Below, piece after piece: positions 1-6,701 of a stretch of DNA of 10,955 nt. A program made the position numbers and the translations under genes. Source of the stretch: Chloroflexota bacterium. Its GTDB lineage: Bacteria; Chloroflexota; UBA5177; JANWHV01. The stretch covers positions 1 through 10,955 of the forward strand of contig JAICHN010000137.1 of NCBI GenBank assembly GCA_025924845.1, given 5' to 3'. The notes below the pieces were generated by a model. The model was given only the letters and a program-made list of their open reading frames with translations. It searched no databases and had not been told where the DNA came from. Each line of letters begins with the position of its first letter. The stretch's first letter is position 1.

Positions 1-37
1 CATATTGCGGCAAAAGGCGACTAAACCGGACAAATGA

Positions 38-66
38 GTGACATAGGACCATTGCTATGCTATGAT
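38..66 (+). promoter_or_regulatory. Sigma-70 type promoter of the 3D-domain gene
   Basis: A -35 box GTGACA (38-43; five of six match TTGACA) is followed after exactly 17 bases by a -10 box TATGAT (61-66; five of six match TATAAT). Transcription would begin near 73. The promoter matters for gene calling, because the ATG at 62 lies inside the -10 box and therefore cannot be the start codon if this promoter is used. Inference from sequence only. Confidence 0.6.
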
Positions 67-68
67 CC

Positions 69-163
69 GCTCGGTCGTGCGCTCGGTCGGAAACGGCGCC
101 TGGTCCGAATCGGCCAGGGGTCAGGATCCCATCACGGAGGAAGGGAGGAAAGCCGGAACGTGG
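69..163 (+). promoter_or_regulatory. Structured 5' leader with direct repeats and hairpin
   Basis: The predicted untranslated leader is about 90 bases. It opens with a 9-bp direct repeat GCTCGGTCG at 69-77 and 81-89 (period 12), right at the predicted transcription start, where a regulator could bind. A hairpin follows at 99-118: CCTGG, bulged T, CCG, loop AAT, CGG, CCAGG. Then comes a purine-rich ribosome binding tract at 136-150 containing GGAGG and GGGAGG. Cell-wall hydrolase genes are often under leader control (the c-di-AMP riboswitch is the known case), but I could not match this leader to that consensus. Confidence 0.35.
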
Positions 164-1339
164 GTGGAAACGCCACACAACCGGCCGTACTTATTGAAGA
201 AACACACGACTGGAAACGGGCGCAAGACCTCGATAGCCGGGGTTCTTGCCTTACTCTCCCTTGGTCTAACCAGTGGATTCGACCCTTCGGGAGCGATTAT
301 CGTGCAGGCCAAGGCACCAGGTACCGCGCAGGCGATAGGCTCGCTTTCTCCAAGCGATGACCTAACCTTACCAAGGAAGGGAATGTATGCCATGGTGACA
401 CGACCGTCGCTCTCGGCTACCCCCCCGCGCCTCGCGGACCTCACTTCTCCACAGGCCGACGACCGCCAGGTTGCCTCGGCTCCTCTCGCGGTGTCGTCCT
501 CGTACGGCGCCGTTACATTGCCCGGGGGGGCGTTCAATCCTCCCCATGATGGTCAGGGTAATGCCTCTTCGCCTGCCTCTCAGGCACACACAGCCAAGAC
601 CATCGTCTCGGTTCGACCGCATACGCTTTCGCGTTCAAACACCGAAACCCCGTCGCAGGCACGGGCAGCGATTGCCGCTACCCTGGCCGTGCTGACGCAG
701 GCCACAGCCCGAGCCTCCTGGTTCGGTGGACCTCAGGCGCCTGCCGCCGGTCTGGCAAGCATGGTGTCTCTGGTCCATGACCGTCCGGTCCGGCCTTCGT
801 CATTGAGTCTCGAACGTCTCCTCGACCGCCAGCAACTGACCACAAGCACTTCGCGGGCCGGCATCCAGTCGGCAAGCGGCTCGGTCGGCGACTCGGCTGT
901 CACGGCGCGGCGGCCGCCCATTGCCGCGGGTTTGAAAATGGTTGGCGTGCATCCCGCCGCCACCCGCTATATGTCGACATCGGGAACGGCGGGCCAAGCA
1001 AAGGCCGGCCTCACCCAGTCGAAAGCCAAGAGTAATGCCTCCAGTTGGACTGCCGCCACCATGCCAGGTGGTAATGCGAATCTCTACTGGATAACAGGCT
1101 ATACCTGGACCGGAAGCAAGACCAGAACCGGCACCTTACCACATTGGGGCACGGTTGCCGTCGATCCACGGGTCATCCCTCTAGGGTCCACCGTCTACAT
1201 CCAGGGTCTCGGCGTCTTTAAGGCCGAGGACACTGGTGGGGCGATTTATGGCCGTAGGGTGGATGTGTTCGTGGCCAGCGCGGCTGAGGCATATCAGCTC
1301 ACCGGCTATAAGTTGGTAAGCTTCATCCCACCCCAATAA
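164..1339 (+). CDS. Secreted 3D (Asp-Asp-Asp) domain protein, probable cell-wall enzyme
   Basis: The C-terminal part (about residues 310-391) is a 3D domain, named for three conserved aspartates. They are seen here as VDPRVIPLGS (D334), AEDTGGAI (D356) and RVDVFV (D367), preceded by the typical TGYTWTGSKTRTGT. This double-psi barrel fold is shared with MltA/RlpA-type lytic transglycosylases, so peptidoglycan cleavage or remodelling outside the cell is the likely role. The N-terminus has a basic stretch (KKHTTGNGRK), a hydrophobic core around residues 22-39 and a plausible cleavage site after AKA (about 51). Residues 60-300 are a Ser/Ala/Thr/Pro-rich, probably disordered linker. There are no cysteines. 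The start is uncertain: GTG 164 is the first reasonable in-frame start after the purine-rich tract, though GGGAGG (143-148) is 15 bases away. TTG 194 is an alternative, and ATG 62 sits inside the -10 box. The domain call is firm; the exact reaction is inferred. Confidence 0.85.
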   Translation: METPHNRPYLLKKHTTGNGRKTSIAGVLALLSLGLTSGFDPSGAIIVQAKAPGTAQAIGSLSPSDDLTLPRKGMYAMVTRPSLSATPPRLADLTSPQADDRQVASAPLAVSSSYGAVTLPGGAFNPPHDGQGNASSPASQAHTAKTIVSVRPHTLSRSNTETPSQARAAIAATLAVLTQATARASWFGGPQAPAAGLASMVSLVHDRPVRPSSLSLERLLDRQQLTTSTSRAGIQSASGSVGDSAVTARRPPIAAGLKMVGVHPAATRYMSTSGTAGQAKAGLTQSKAKSNASSWTAATMPGGNANLYWITGYTWTGSKTRTGTLPHWGTVAVDPRVIPLGSTVYIQGLGVFKAEDTGGAIYGRRVDVFVASAAEAYQLTGYKLVSFIPPQ

Positions 1340-1377
1340 CAGGCACGATCCGCCGACCGACACACGACCACAAACAC

Positions 1378-1405
1378 AAAACCCGCCGCATTCGCGGCGG
1401 GTTTT
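1378..1405. terminator. Bidirectional intrinsic terminator
   Basis: A perfect 12-bp stem (1378-1389 pairing with 1394-1405) closes on a four-base loop ATTC. The stem carries AAAA on its left foot and TTTT on its right foot, so either strand gives a GC-rich hairpin followed by a U-run (TTTTCTGTTT on the plus strand). It lies between the convergent 3D-domain gene and the minus-strand gene ending at 1424, and should terminate both. Confidence 0.95.
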
Positions 1406-1423
1406 CTGTTTCCCTCCAACCGC

Positions 1424-2695
1424 TTATGACACCTCGAGCAACTGGTCGCCGGAGAGAGCCAGGCAGACATAGAGGCGCCCGTCTTCGAGGTGGTAGGTCC
1501 CCTCGCGTAGGCCGGCCGAACCTAGCACGCGCTCCAGCGGCTCGCCGTCCGCCGTCCGCACATCACGCACGGCGCCGACGCCGCCCAGCGAAATGGTGAA
1601 ATGCGCCGCCGAAAACGGACTGATCAGGCGGAACGTTCGCCCCTCGCGTTCGTCCTCACGGCGTTCGACCTGAAGGGATGCGGCGGCGGCGGCATAATGG
1701 GCCAGGTCATCGCAGCCGGTCCAGAGTATGCGTTCCCCAAAATGCTCCCCGAGGCGCCGAATCACTTCGGCCAGGGCGGGCAGTCCGCGCAGACTGCCCT
1801 GGGCAAACATCGTCTGCCAATGCGTATGCAGGACTGCCGGCCCTCCGGCCCGCACTACCTCGGCCAGCCTGCCGCTCTGCCCGTCAGCACTGATCAGCAT
1901 ATCGAGATCGGCGTCACCGCCGGTCCAGAGGCGTACGCCGAAATCGTGTGGATCACATGCTTCGATGCTGACTACCGCCTCGGCCCGCTCCGGCCGAAGA
2001 ATAGTGAGTCGGGGCGGCACGTGGGCGTCGGTACGGCTGTGCAGGAAATACCAGGTGAGGGAGCGCCCGTGACGCGCCTGCTGCGCGGCGAGTATGGCCT
2101 CGGCCATTTCTTCTTCGACCCCGTCACCATAGTTCCAGGGAGAGGTGAAGCCCGTACTCGGTAAACCTACGTTATCGAGGATCTCCAGTCCGAGCAACAT
2201 ATGCGGCAGGAGCGACTGTCGATTCTGTTCGCGGCTCCAGACATGCTCCCAGAAGGGTAGCAATTGGCCCGTGGCGAGATCGAGCGCGTTCCAGTGGGTG
2301 AGCGCCTCGGGAGTGATATCCATGCGGGGGGCGATGCGAGCGCGTACCACGTCCAGAAAGTAGGTTAGATCGGCGTGACTGACCCCCTGTACCGCGCGGT
2401 CCACTCGGCCCAGACCGAAGGGATAGGGAATCACACTGAACTTACCGTGTACCCCGGTGGACTCCACCAGATCGGCAAAGCCGTCCACCAGGGCGCGGCC
2501 GGTATGCATCGGCCCGTGGCGGAAGCCAAGATGGAAGTAGGCTGGATTATAGTCGGGCGCCGGATCGTCGATAATCAAGGAAATGGGCTGCCGGAGCAAT
2601 GGATGCTCGACCCGTACGTCGCACTCGGGCAAAGTCCGCCAATGGAATGAGGAGTCGGAGTGTTGAGACAACGACGGGTCTGTGCTTTTGGACAA
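1424..2695 (-). CDS. Uncharacterised protein, polysaccharide deacetylase-like
   Basis: A 423-residue protein I do not recognise as a named family. Several segments resemble the NodB/polysaccharide deacetylase fold: a strand ending in paired aspartates LIIDDPAPD (D43, D44), KFSVIPYP (85-92), a histidine in ITPEALTHW (H134), a turn TSPWNYG (184-190) like the substrate-loop proline motif, and LHTHWQ (289-294) followed by WTGCDDLAHY (325-334). The last 80 or so residues look like a small beta-rich domain. There is no signal peptide and there are four cysteines, so it is probably cytoplasmic, unlike its exported neighbours. The start is a TTG with GGGAGG seven bases upstream (2703-2708), which is convincing. 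It is transcribed divergently from the importer operon and may share its control region. Metal-dependent sugar or amide deacetylation is possible, but a fold relative with another activity is equally likely. Confidence 0.7.
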   Translation of the reverse strand: MSKSTDPSLSQHSDSSFHWRTLPECDVRVEHPLLRQPISLIIDDPAPDYNPAYFHLGFRHGPMHTGRALVDGFADLVESTGVHGKFSVIPYPFGLGRVDRAVQGVSHADLTYFLDVVRARIAPRMDITPEALTHWNALDLATGQLLPFWEHVWSREQNRQSLLPHMLLGLEILDNVGLPSTGFTSPWNYGDGVEEEMAEAILAAQQARHGRSLTWYFLHSRTDAHVPPRLTILRPERAEAVVSIEACDPHDFGVRLWTGGDADLDMLISADGQSGRLAEVVRAGGPAVLHTHWQTMFAQGSLRGLPALAEVIRRLGEHFGERILWTGCDDLAHYAAAAASLQVERREDEREGRTFRLISPFSAAHFTISLGGVGAVRDVRTADGEPLERVLGSAGLREGTYHLEDGRLYVCLALSGDQLLEVS

Positions 2696-2702
2696 AGTTC
2701 AA

Positions 2703-2708
2703 CCTCCC
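2703..2708 (-). promoter_or_regulatory. Shine-Dalgarno site fixing a TTG start
   Basis: Read on the minus strand this is GGGAGG, seven bases before the TTG at 2695-2693. No ATG or GTG of this frame is as well placed, so this site decides the start of the 423-residue protein. Confidence 0.75.
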
Positions 2709-2749
2709 AACGATCGGTGCGTAAAGAGGAAGCATACCGGGAATGGGGC

Positions 2750-2765
2750 GGACCCTGCAGGGTCC
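2750..2765. repeat. Perfect 16-bp palindrome, candidate operator
   Basis: GGACCCTGCAGGGTCC is fully self-complementary over 16 bases and ends two bases before the TTGACA box at 2768. It sits in the middle of the gap between two divergent genes. This is the usual geometry for a dimeric repressor or activator binding next to a promoter. A weaker inverted repeat, GAGGG-AG-CCCTC (2774-2785), lies just downstream between the -35 and -10 boxes. No regulator gene is visible in the window, so the binding protein is unknown. Confidence 0.55.
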
Positions 2766-2767
2766 AT

Positions 2768-2797
2768 TTGACAGAGGGAGCCCTCTACGCCTATGGT
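2768..2797 (+). promoter_or_regulatory. Probable promoter of the importer operon
   Basis: A perfect -35 hexamer TTGACA (2768-2773) is followed after 18 bases by TATGGT (2792-2797; four of six match TATAAT). Transcripts would start near 2804 and carry a leader of about 115 bases before the binding-protein start at 2920. The inverted repeat GAGGG/CCCTC lies inside the spacer. The promoter is directed towards the binding protein. Confidence 0.45.
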
Positions 2798-2854
2798 GGG
2801 ATCAAGGATCACGGCTATCCGTTTGAGAGAGAGGAGGAATAGCAGCTATACTAG

Positions 2855-2883
2855 CGGTATCCGATAAAACGCATCGGTATAAT
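2855..2883 (+). promoter_or_regulatory. Second candidate promoter: TATAAT box with direct repeat
   Basis: A perfect TATAAT is present at 2878-2883, but no good -35 box is found 16-19 bases upstream. Instead the six bases CGGTAT occur twice, at 2855-2860 and 2875-2880, exactly 20 bases (two helical turns) apart, the second copy overlapping the -10 box. This could be an activator-dependent or repressed second promoter, starting near 2890 and leaving a short leader. It also explains why an ATG at 2893 is less likely than 2920 as start codon. Confidence 0.35.
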
Positions 2884-2919
2884 TGATATTCAATGCCTGG
2901 GGTTTGGAAGGGAATCGTC

Positions 2920-4566
2920 ATGGAAATACATCCACGTCGTCTCCGGATCGTAGCCGCGCTCGTGTTGGCCGGGGGGTTGATTGGCCCAATGGCCACCGGT
3001 TCTTCCGGTCCTGGCCGCGCTCACGCGGCGGCCACGCATGCGTCGGACGGTATCCTGCGTATCGCCGATGAAGGGGAAAGCGATCTGTCCTCCATCGATC
3101 CGCCCTCCCCACAGGCGGGCGACGCGCAAAGCAATGTGGTTGAGTCGCTCGTCTTTGGCGGCCTGGTCAGACTGGATCAGAACCTGCACGTGCAACCGAA
3201 CGCGGCGGCATCGTGGAAGGTGACGAATGGCGGCAAAGTCTACACGTTCACCCTTCAACCCGGGCTGAAGTGGGGCGACGGTACCCCGGTCACCGCTGCT
3301 GATGTCGTCTGGTCGCTCAATCGCGCCTTCGACCCAGCCTTTGCCTCCGGCGCGGTGAGTTTCTACTTAAGCCATATCGTAGGCGGGACTGCCGTGACGA
3401 AGGGCAAGGCAAAAACGGTGAGCGGCATCAAGGCGGTTGGCACCGATAAGGTGCAAATCACCCTGGATCAGCCCGCGGCCGTGTTCCTTGATGAGCTTGC
3501 CTACTCGGTGGCCTACCTGGTGCCGCGCGATCAAGTACAGGCCGATCCAAAAAACTGGACCGAGCACGCGGCGGCGCTGGGCCCCTTTATCGTCAAGCAG
3601 TGGAAGCACAATCAGGAGATCGATCTGGTCCCCAACCCTAATTACTGGCGGGGCAAGCCGAAGCTGGCCGGGGTGAACGTGGAGTTCATCAAGAATACCG
3701 AGACAGCGTACAACCTCTACCGCACCGGCGCGATCGATATCATGGGCCTGATCAATTTCCCCGGCAATCACCTCAAGGATGTGCAGGGCTTGCCGGATCT
3801 CCATTCCACGCCGCAGCTTTTCACCGAGTTCATCACCCTGAACGAGAAGCACAAGCCGTTCGACAATCCCCTGGTGCGTCAGGCTTTCTCCTATGCGGTG
3901 AACCGAGCGACGATCACCAAACTGCTCAATAACCGCTTCCTCCCGGCCCACGGCATGCTGCCGCCCGGCATGCCCGGCTTTGACGCCAAGGCCCCCGGCC
4001 AGACGTACAATCCGCAACTGGCCCAACAGCTCCTGGCCAAGGCGGGCTATCCCGGCGGGAAGGGCTTCCCCAAAGTGACGCTCAATGTTGACGGCGGCGA
4101 CAACGATGGGCAGACCAAAGCGATCGCTCTTCAGGAGTTCTGGAAGAAGGTACTGGGTATTACGGTCAGCCTGAACCAACTCGAACACGGCGCCTATATC
4201 AACGCGCTGACGTCGCGTACCTATGATCTGGCCTTCATTCAGTGGGGCGCCGATTACCCGGATCCGCAGGATTTCCTGAGCTTGATCTTTCAGAGCACCT
4301 CGCCCGATAATAACGGCGCCTTCAATGATGCCAAGTTCGACACGCTCACTTCTCAGGCGGACGTGATGCCGCACGACAGCCCGGCCCGGTATAAGAAGTA
4401 CGACCAGGCCGAGCAGATTCTGCTGAAGCAGGCCGGGATCGTCGTACTCGATTGGGGTAAGGCCAATGTGCTGATCCGTCCAACCGTCCATGGCCTGCAA
4501 CTCACCGCGCTCGGCGGCGGCTCGTTGTTGGCGGCGCCCAACTGGGCCACGGTGACCATCTCCTGA
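2920..4566 (+). CDS. ABC importer substrate-binding protein, family 5 (DppA/OppA type)
   Basis: This 548-residue exported protein belongs to the family 5 extracellular solute-binding proteins, which capture oligopeptides, dipeptides, nickel or some sugars and deliver them to an ABC permease. Family hallmarks are the N-terminal LVRLDQNLHVQPNAAASWKV, the WGDGTPVTAADVVWS segment near residue 118, NPNYWRG, VRQAFSYAVNR, and the C-terminal WGADYPDPQDFLS region. The N-terminus (HPRRLR, a hydrophobic run, then AHA) is a Sec signal peptide without a lipobox. The whole protein lacks cysteine, so it is not a standard lipoprotein. The start at 2920 is chosen because GGAAGGGA (2906-2913) is six bases upstream and translation begins directly at the signal peptide; ATG 2893 would add nine residues without a binding site. 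Two permease genes follow. The substrate cannot be told from sequence. Confidence 0.92.
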   Translation: MEIHPRRLRIVAALVLAGGLIGPMATGSSGPGRAHAAATHASDGILRIADEGESDLSSIDPPSPQAGDAQSNVVESLVFGGLVRLDQNLHVQPNAAASWKVTNGGKVYTFTLQPGLKWGDGTPVTAADVVWSLNRAFDPAFASGAVSFYLSHIVGGTAVTKGKAKTVSGIKAVGTDKVQITLDQPAAVFLDELAYSVAYLVPRDQVQADPKNWTEHAAALGPFIVKQWKHNQEIDLVPNPNYWRGKPKLAGVNVEFIKNTETAYNLYRTGAIDIMGLINFPGNHLKDVQGLPDLHSTPQLFTEFITLNEKHKPFDNPLVRQAFSYAVNRATITKLLNNRFLPAHGMLPPGMPGFDAKAPGQTYNPQLAQQLLAKAGYPGGKGFPKVTLNVDGGDNDGQTKAIALQEFWKKVLGITVSLNQLEHGAYINALTSRTYDLAFIQWGADYPDPQDFLSLIFQSTSPDNNGAFNDAKFDTLTSQADVMPHDSPARYKKYDQAEQILLKQAGIVVLDWGKANVLIRPTVHGLQLTALGGGSLLAAPNWATVTIS

Positions 4567-4580
4567 TTGCTTATTGCGGG

Positions 4581-4630
4581 CGCGAGCGTGCCGAAGGGGG
4601 TTCGCCCCATTTGCACGCGCGTTCTTTCTT
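4581..4630 (+). terminator. Intercistronic stem-loop, attenuator-like
   Basis: A stem of nine pairs (4581-4584 with 4618-4621, a two-base bulge AG, then 4587-4591 with 4613-4617) encloses a smaller hairpin GGGG-TTCG-CCCC (4597-4608). It is followed immediately by TTCTTTCTT (4622-4630). It lies between the binding-protein stop and the first permease. In many importer operons such a structure lets the binding protein be made in excess, by partial termination or by protecting the upstream mRNA end. The T-run is interrupted, so partial rather than full termination is expected. Confidence 0.55.
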
Positions 4631-4654
4631 AGCGGAGCCACCCAGTTAGTTTTC

Positions 4655-5578
4655 TTGGTCAGGCGATTTTTCGGCCTGATTTTCGTGGTCTTCGCGGTTA
4701 CCTTCCTCACCTTCATGATTGGGCACGCCGCCCCCGGCGATCCGATCAAGATCATGATGGGCCTTCGGGAGGATCCGGAAGCCTATCGGCGACTGCGCCA
4801 CCTTTATGGCCTCGACCAACCACTTCTCGTGCAGTATGTGGAGTATGTCTGGCACATCATCCGCTACTTCGATTTCGGCTATTCCTATCAATACGCCGGG
4901 CGTCCCGTGGCGGTCATCCTGGGCAGTGCCATGCCCGTCACCTTCACGATCGGTCTCACGGCGCTGGCGTTGGCGACGCTGATCGGCGTGCCGGTCGGCG
5001 TATTCGCGGCCACCCAGCACAATCGCACCGGAGATCGGGTCAGCATGGCGGCGATGCTGATTCTCTATTCTATTCCAAGCTTCGTGCTGATCCCGATTCT
5101 GGTGGGCCTGGACATCTGGCTCGACCAGCATCACTATCCCTCCCTGCCCGTGGCTAACTGGGGCACGGTCCAGCAAGCGATCCTGCCCATCGCCGTCCTT
5201 TCGGCCGGTACCATCGCCTACGTCGCCCGCCTTACCCGTACCACCATGGTGGGCATGCTACGGGAGGACTTCATTCGCACGGCCCGAGCCAAGGGGTTGA
5301 CGCGCCGGCGTATCGTGATCGGCCATGCGTTGCGGCCCGCCTTGCTGCCCGTGGTCACGTTCCTCGGCCCGGCCATCGCCGGTTTGGTAACAGGCACCTT
5401 CGTGGTAGAGAATATCTTCAACCTGCCTGGGGTCGGCTTCGCCGCGGTCCAGAGTATCGAGTCTCGGGACTATCCCGTGGTGCAGGGGGCCACGATTGTC
5501 GTCGCCGTGATTGTAGTGCTCATGAATCTGTTGGCCGATATTCTCTATCGGGTGCTCGACCCCCGCATTCAAGAGTAG
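4655..5578 (+). CDS. ABC importer permease, DppB/OppB type
   Basis: An inner-membrane permease of the binding-protein-dependent (BPD_transp_1) family, about 307 residues, close to the usual 306-340. It opens with the typical VRRFFGLIFVVFAVTFLTF first membrane segment and HAAPGDPIK. It continues with RHLYGLDQPLLVQY and FDFGYSY, several further hydrophobic helices, and the cytoplasmic coupling motif EDFIRTARAKG at about residue 204, which docks on the ATPase. NLPGVG and a final DPRIQE complete the family pattern. The start is unclear. TTG 4655 fits the family's first residues, but its GGAG (4634-4637) is 17 bases off. TTG 4574 has no ribosome site, would put the intercistronic hairpin inside the coding region and adds an unusual Arg-rich head. 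It should pair with the permease 15 bases downstream. Confidence 0.9.
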   Translation: MVRRFFGLIFVVFAVTFLTFMIGHAAPGDPIKIMMGLREDPEAYRRLRHLYGLDQPLLVQYVEYVWHIIRYFDFGYSYQYAGRPVAVILGSAMPVTFTIGLTALALATLIGVPVGVFAATQHNRTGDRVSMAAMLILYSIPSFVLIPILVGLDIWLDQHHYPSLPVANWGTVQQAILPIAVLSAGTIAYVARLTRTTMVGMLREDFIRTARAKGLTRRRIVIGHALRPALLPVVTFLGPAIAGLVTGTFVVENIFNLPGVGFAAVQSIESRDYPVVQGATIVVAVIVVLMNLLADILYRVLDPRIQE

Positions 5579-5593
5579 GGAAAAGGACCGGAT

Positions 5594-6520
5594 ATGGCGG
5601 CCGAGCCGGCTGAACAGGAAGTAGAGCTTGGTGGACCCTCCAGTCGACCGCGTTGGCGGTTGACCGGCTCGGCTTTTGTAGCCAATCGAACCTCGCTGAT
5701 CGCGCTGACCGGGCTGATCGCGCTCATCGTGCTGGCGGTGGTCGGGCCAATGGTTTACAGTCAGAGCGCCACCGAGGCGGATATCTTCAGCATTAATCCT
5801 GACTCCTGGCCTTCGTCGGCCCATCTGCTCGGCACGGACAAGGACGGGATCGACATCCTGGCGCGCCTGATGACCGGGCTGCGCGTATCGCTTGGCGTGG
5901 CACTGTTCGTCGAGGTACTGAACGTCGTGATCGGCGTACCGATCGGCTTGGCGGCGGGCTACTTCGGCGGTCCCATCGACTTCGCGCTCTCGCGGGTGGC
6001 CGACGCGCTATTCGCCTTTCCCGGCCTGCTGCTGGCCATCCTGGTCGCGGGCGTATTCGGGCAGGGGATTGGCGATGCCTGGGGAGGATTAGGCCGTCTC
6101 GCTCTGGTCACCGCCTCGCTGGCGCTGGTAAGCTGGCCGTTGATGGCCCGCTACGTAAGGGCGGAAGTGTTGTCGCTGCGTGAGCGCGACTATGTGGAGG
6201 CGGCCCGTGCCATAGGCGCCTCGACCCCGCGTATACTTCTCGCGCACATCGCCCCCAACGTGGTGGGCTTGGTGCTCACCGCCTCTACCCTGGACATGGC
6301 GTCGCAGGTGGTGAACGAGGCGACGCTCAGCCTGCTTGGCCTTGGCGTCCAACCGCCGCATGCCAGCATCGGCCTGATGATCAGCAACGCAATTGGGGTG
6401 CTCAATCTCAATTGGACCGAATCGCTTTTTCCCGGTCTGGCGCTCACGATCATGGTGCTGTGCTTCTCCTTCGTGGGCGACGGTCTGCGCGACGCCATGG
6501 ACCCACGCACGCTGCGGTGA
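5594..6520 (+). CDS. ABC importer permease, DppC/OppC type
   Basis: This 308-residue protein is the second permease of the importer. It has a short cytoplasmic N-terminus, a first membrane helix (SLIALTGLIALIVLAVVGP), the external HLLGTDKDGIDILARL motif characteristic of DppC/OppC, and several further helices. The coupling motif RDYVEAARAIG lies at about residue 198, followed by ASTPRILLAHIAPN and the conserved NEATLSLLGLGVQPP. It ends in DPRTLR as family members usually do. The start ATG has AAGGA six bases upstream, and the gene begins 15 bases after the preceding stop, so the two permeases are co-transcribed and form the membrane channel as a heterodimer. No DppD/DppF-type ATPase gene follows; these must be encoded elsewhere, possibly shared with other importers. 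Confidence 0.95.
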   Translation: MAAEPAEQEVELGGPSSRPRWRLTGSAFVANRTSLIALTGLIALIVLAVVGPMVYSQSATEADIFSINPDSWPSSAHLLGTDKDGIDILARLMTGLRVSLGVALFVEVLNVVIGVPIGLAAGYFGGPIDFALSRVADALFAFPGLLLAILVAGVFGQGIGDAWGGLGRLALVTASLALVSWPLMARYVRAEVLSLRERDYVEAARAIGASTPRILLAHIAPNVVGLVLTASTLDMASQVVNEATLSLLGLGVQPPHASIGLMISNAIGVLNLNWTESLFPGLALTIMVLCFSFVGDGLRDAMDPRTLR

Positions 6521-6701
6521 TCCTGGCAAAGGGAGGCGCGGCGCCGGATCCGACCCTGGAACTCTTTATCTTTCGCCGACCGGCGGGCAGCCGATTCCGC
6601 ACTCGAACCGCTCCGGCGCGTAGCCCTGATCAAAGAACGGCGATCCGTAAATGCAAAATACCGCACAATTAAGGGTGTTCGCGTCAAAAAAGGGGATTGC
6701 G
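6521..6701. other. 181-base gap with small inverted repeats, no gene seen
   Basis: This gap holds two small GC-rich inverted repeats, GGCGC-G-GCGCC at 6535-6545 and CGCCG-AC-CGGCG at 6574-6585, separated by a T-rich stretch (CTCTTTATCTTT). They could weakly terminate the importer transcript. I see no convincing promoter for the following gene; the AT-rich stretch at 6648-6670 is a candidate location only. An in-frame ATG at 6651 exists, but the better start is 6702. Confidence 0.4.

Noticed and set aside
62..163. ATG 62 as start of the 3D-domain protein
   Set aside because: It lies in the -10 box of a good promoter, has no ribosome site, and adds a 34-residue head before a normal signal peptide.
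67..163. c-di-AMP (ydaO/yuaA) riboswitch in the leader of the wall-enzyme gene
   Set aside because: A short stretch (TCCGAATCGGCCAG) is faintly similar to part of the consensus, but the other conserved blocks are missing and the segment is explained by a simple hairpin.
2660..2842. Small plus-strand open frame in the divergent gap
   Set aside because: It overlaps the start of the 423-residue gene, the palindrome and the promoter, has a TTG start without a ribosome site and no recognisable sequence.
2768..2919. T-box or other riboswitch in the importer leader
   Set aside because: No T-box antiterminator sequence, no specifier-like structure and no terminator-antiterminator pair could be found by eye.
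3367..4755. Minus-strand open frame opposite the binding protein (462 codons)
   Set aside because: It is antisense to a conserved gene, Arg-rich and low in recognisable motifs, and crosses the hairpin region; a shadow frame.
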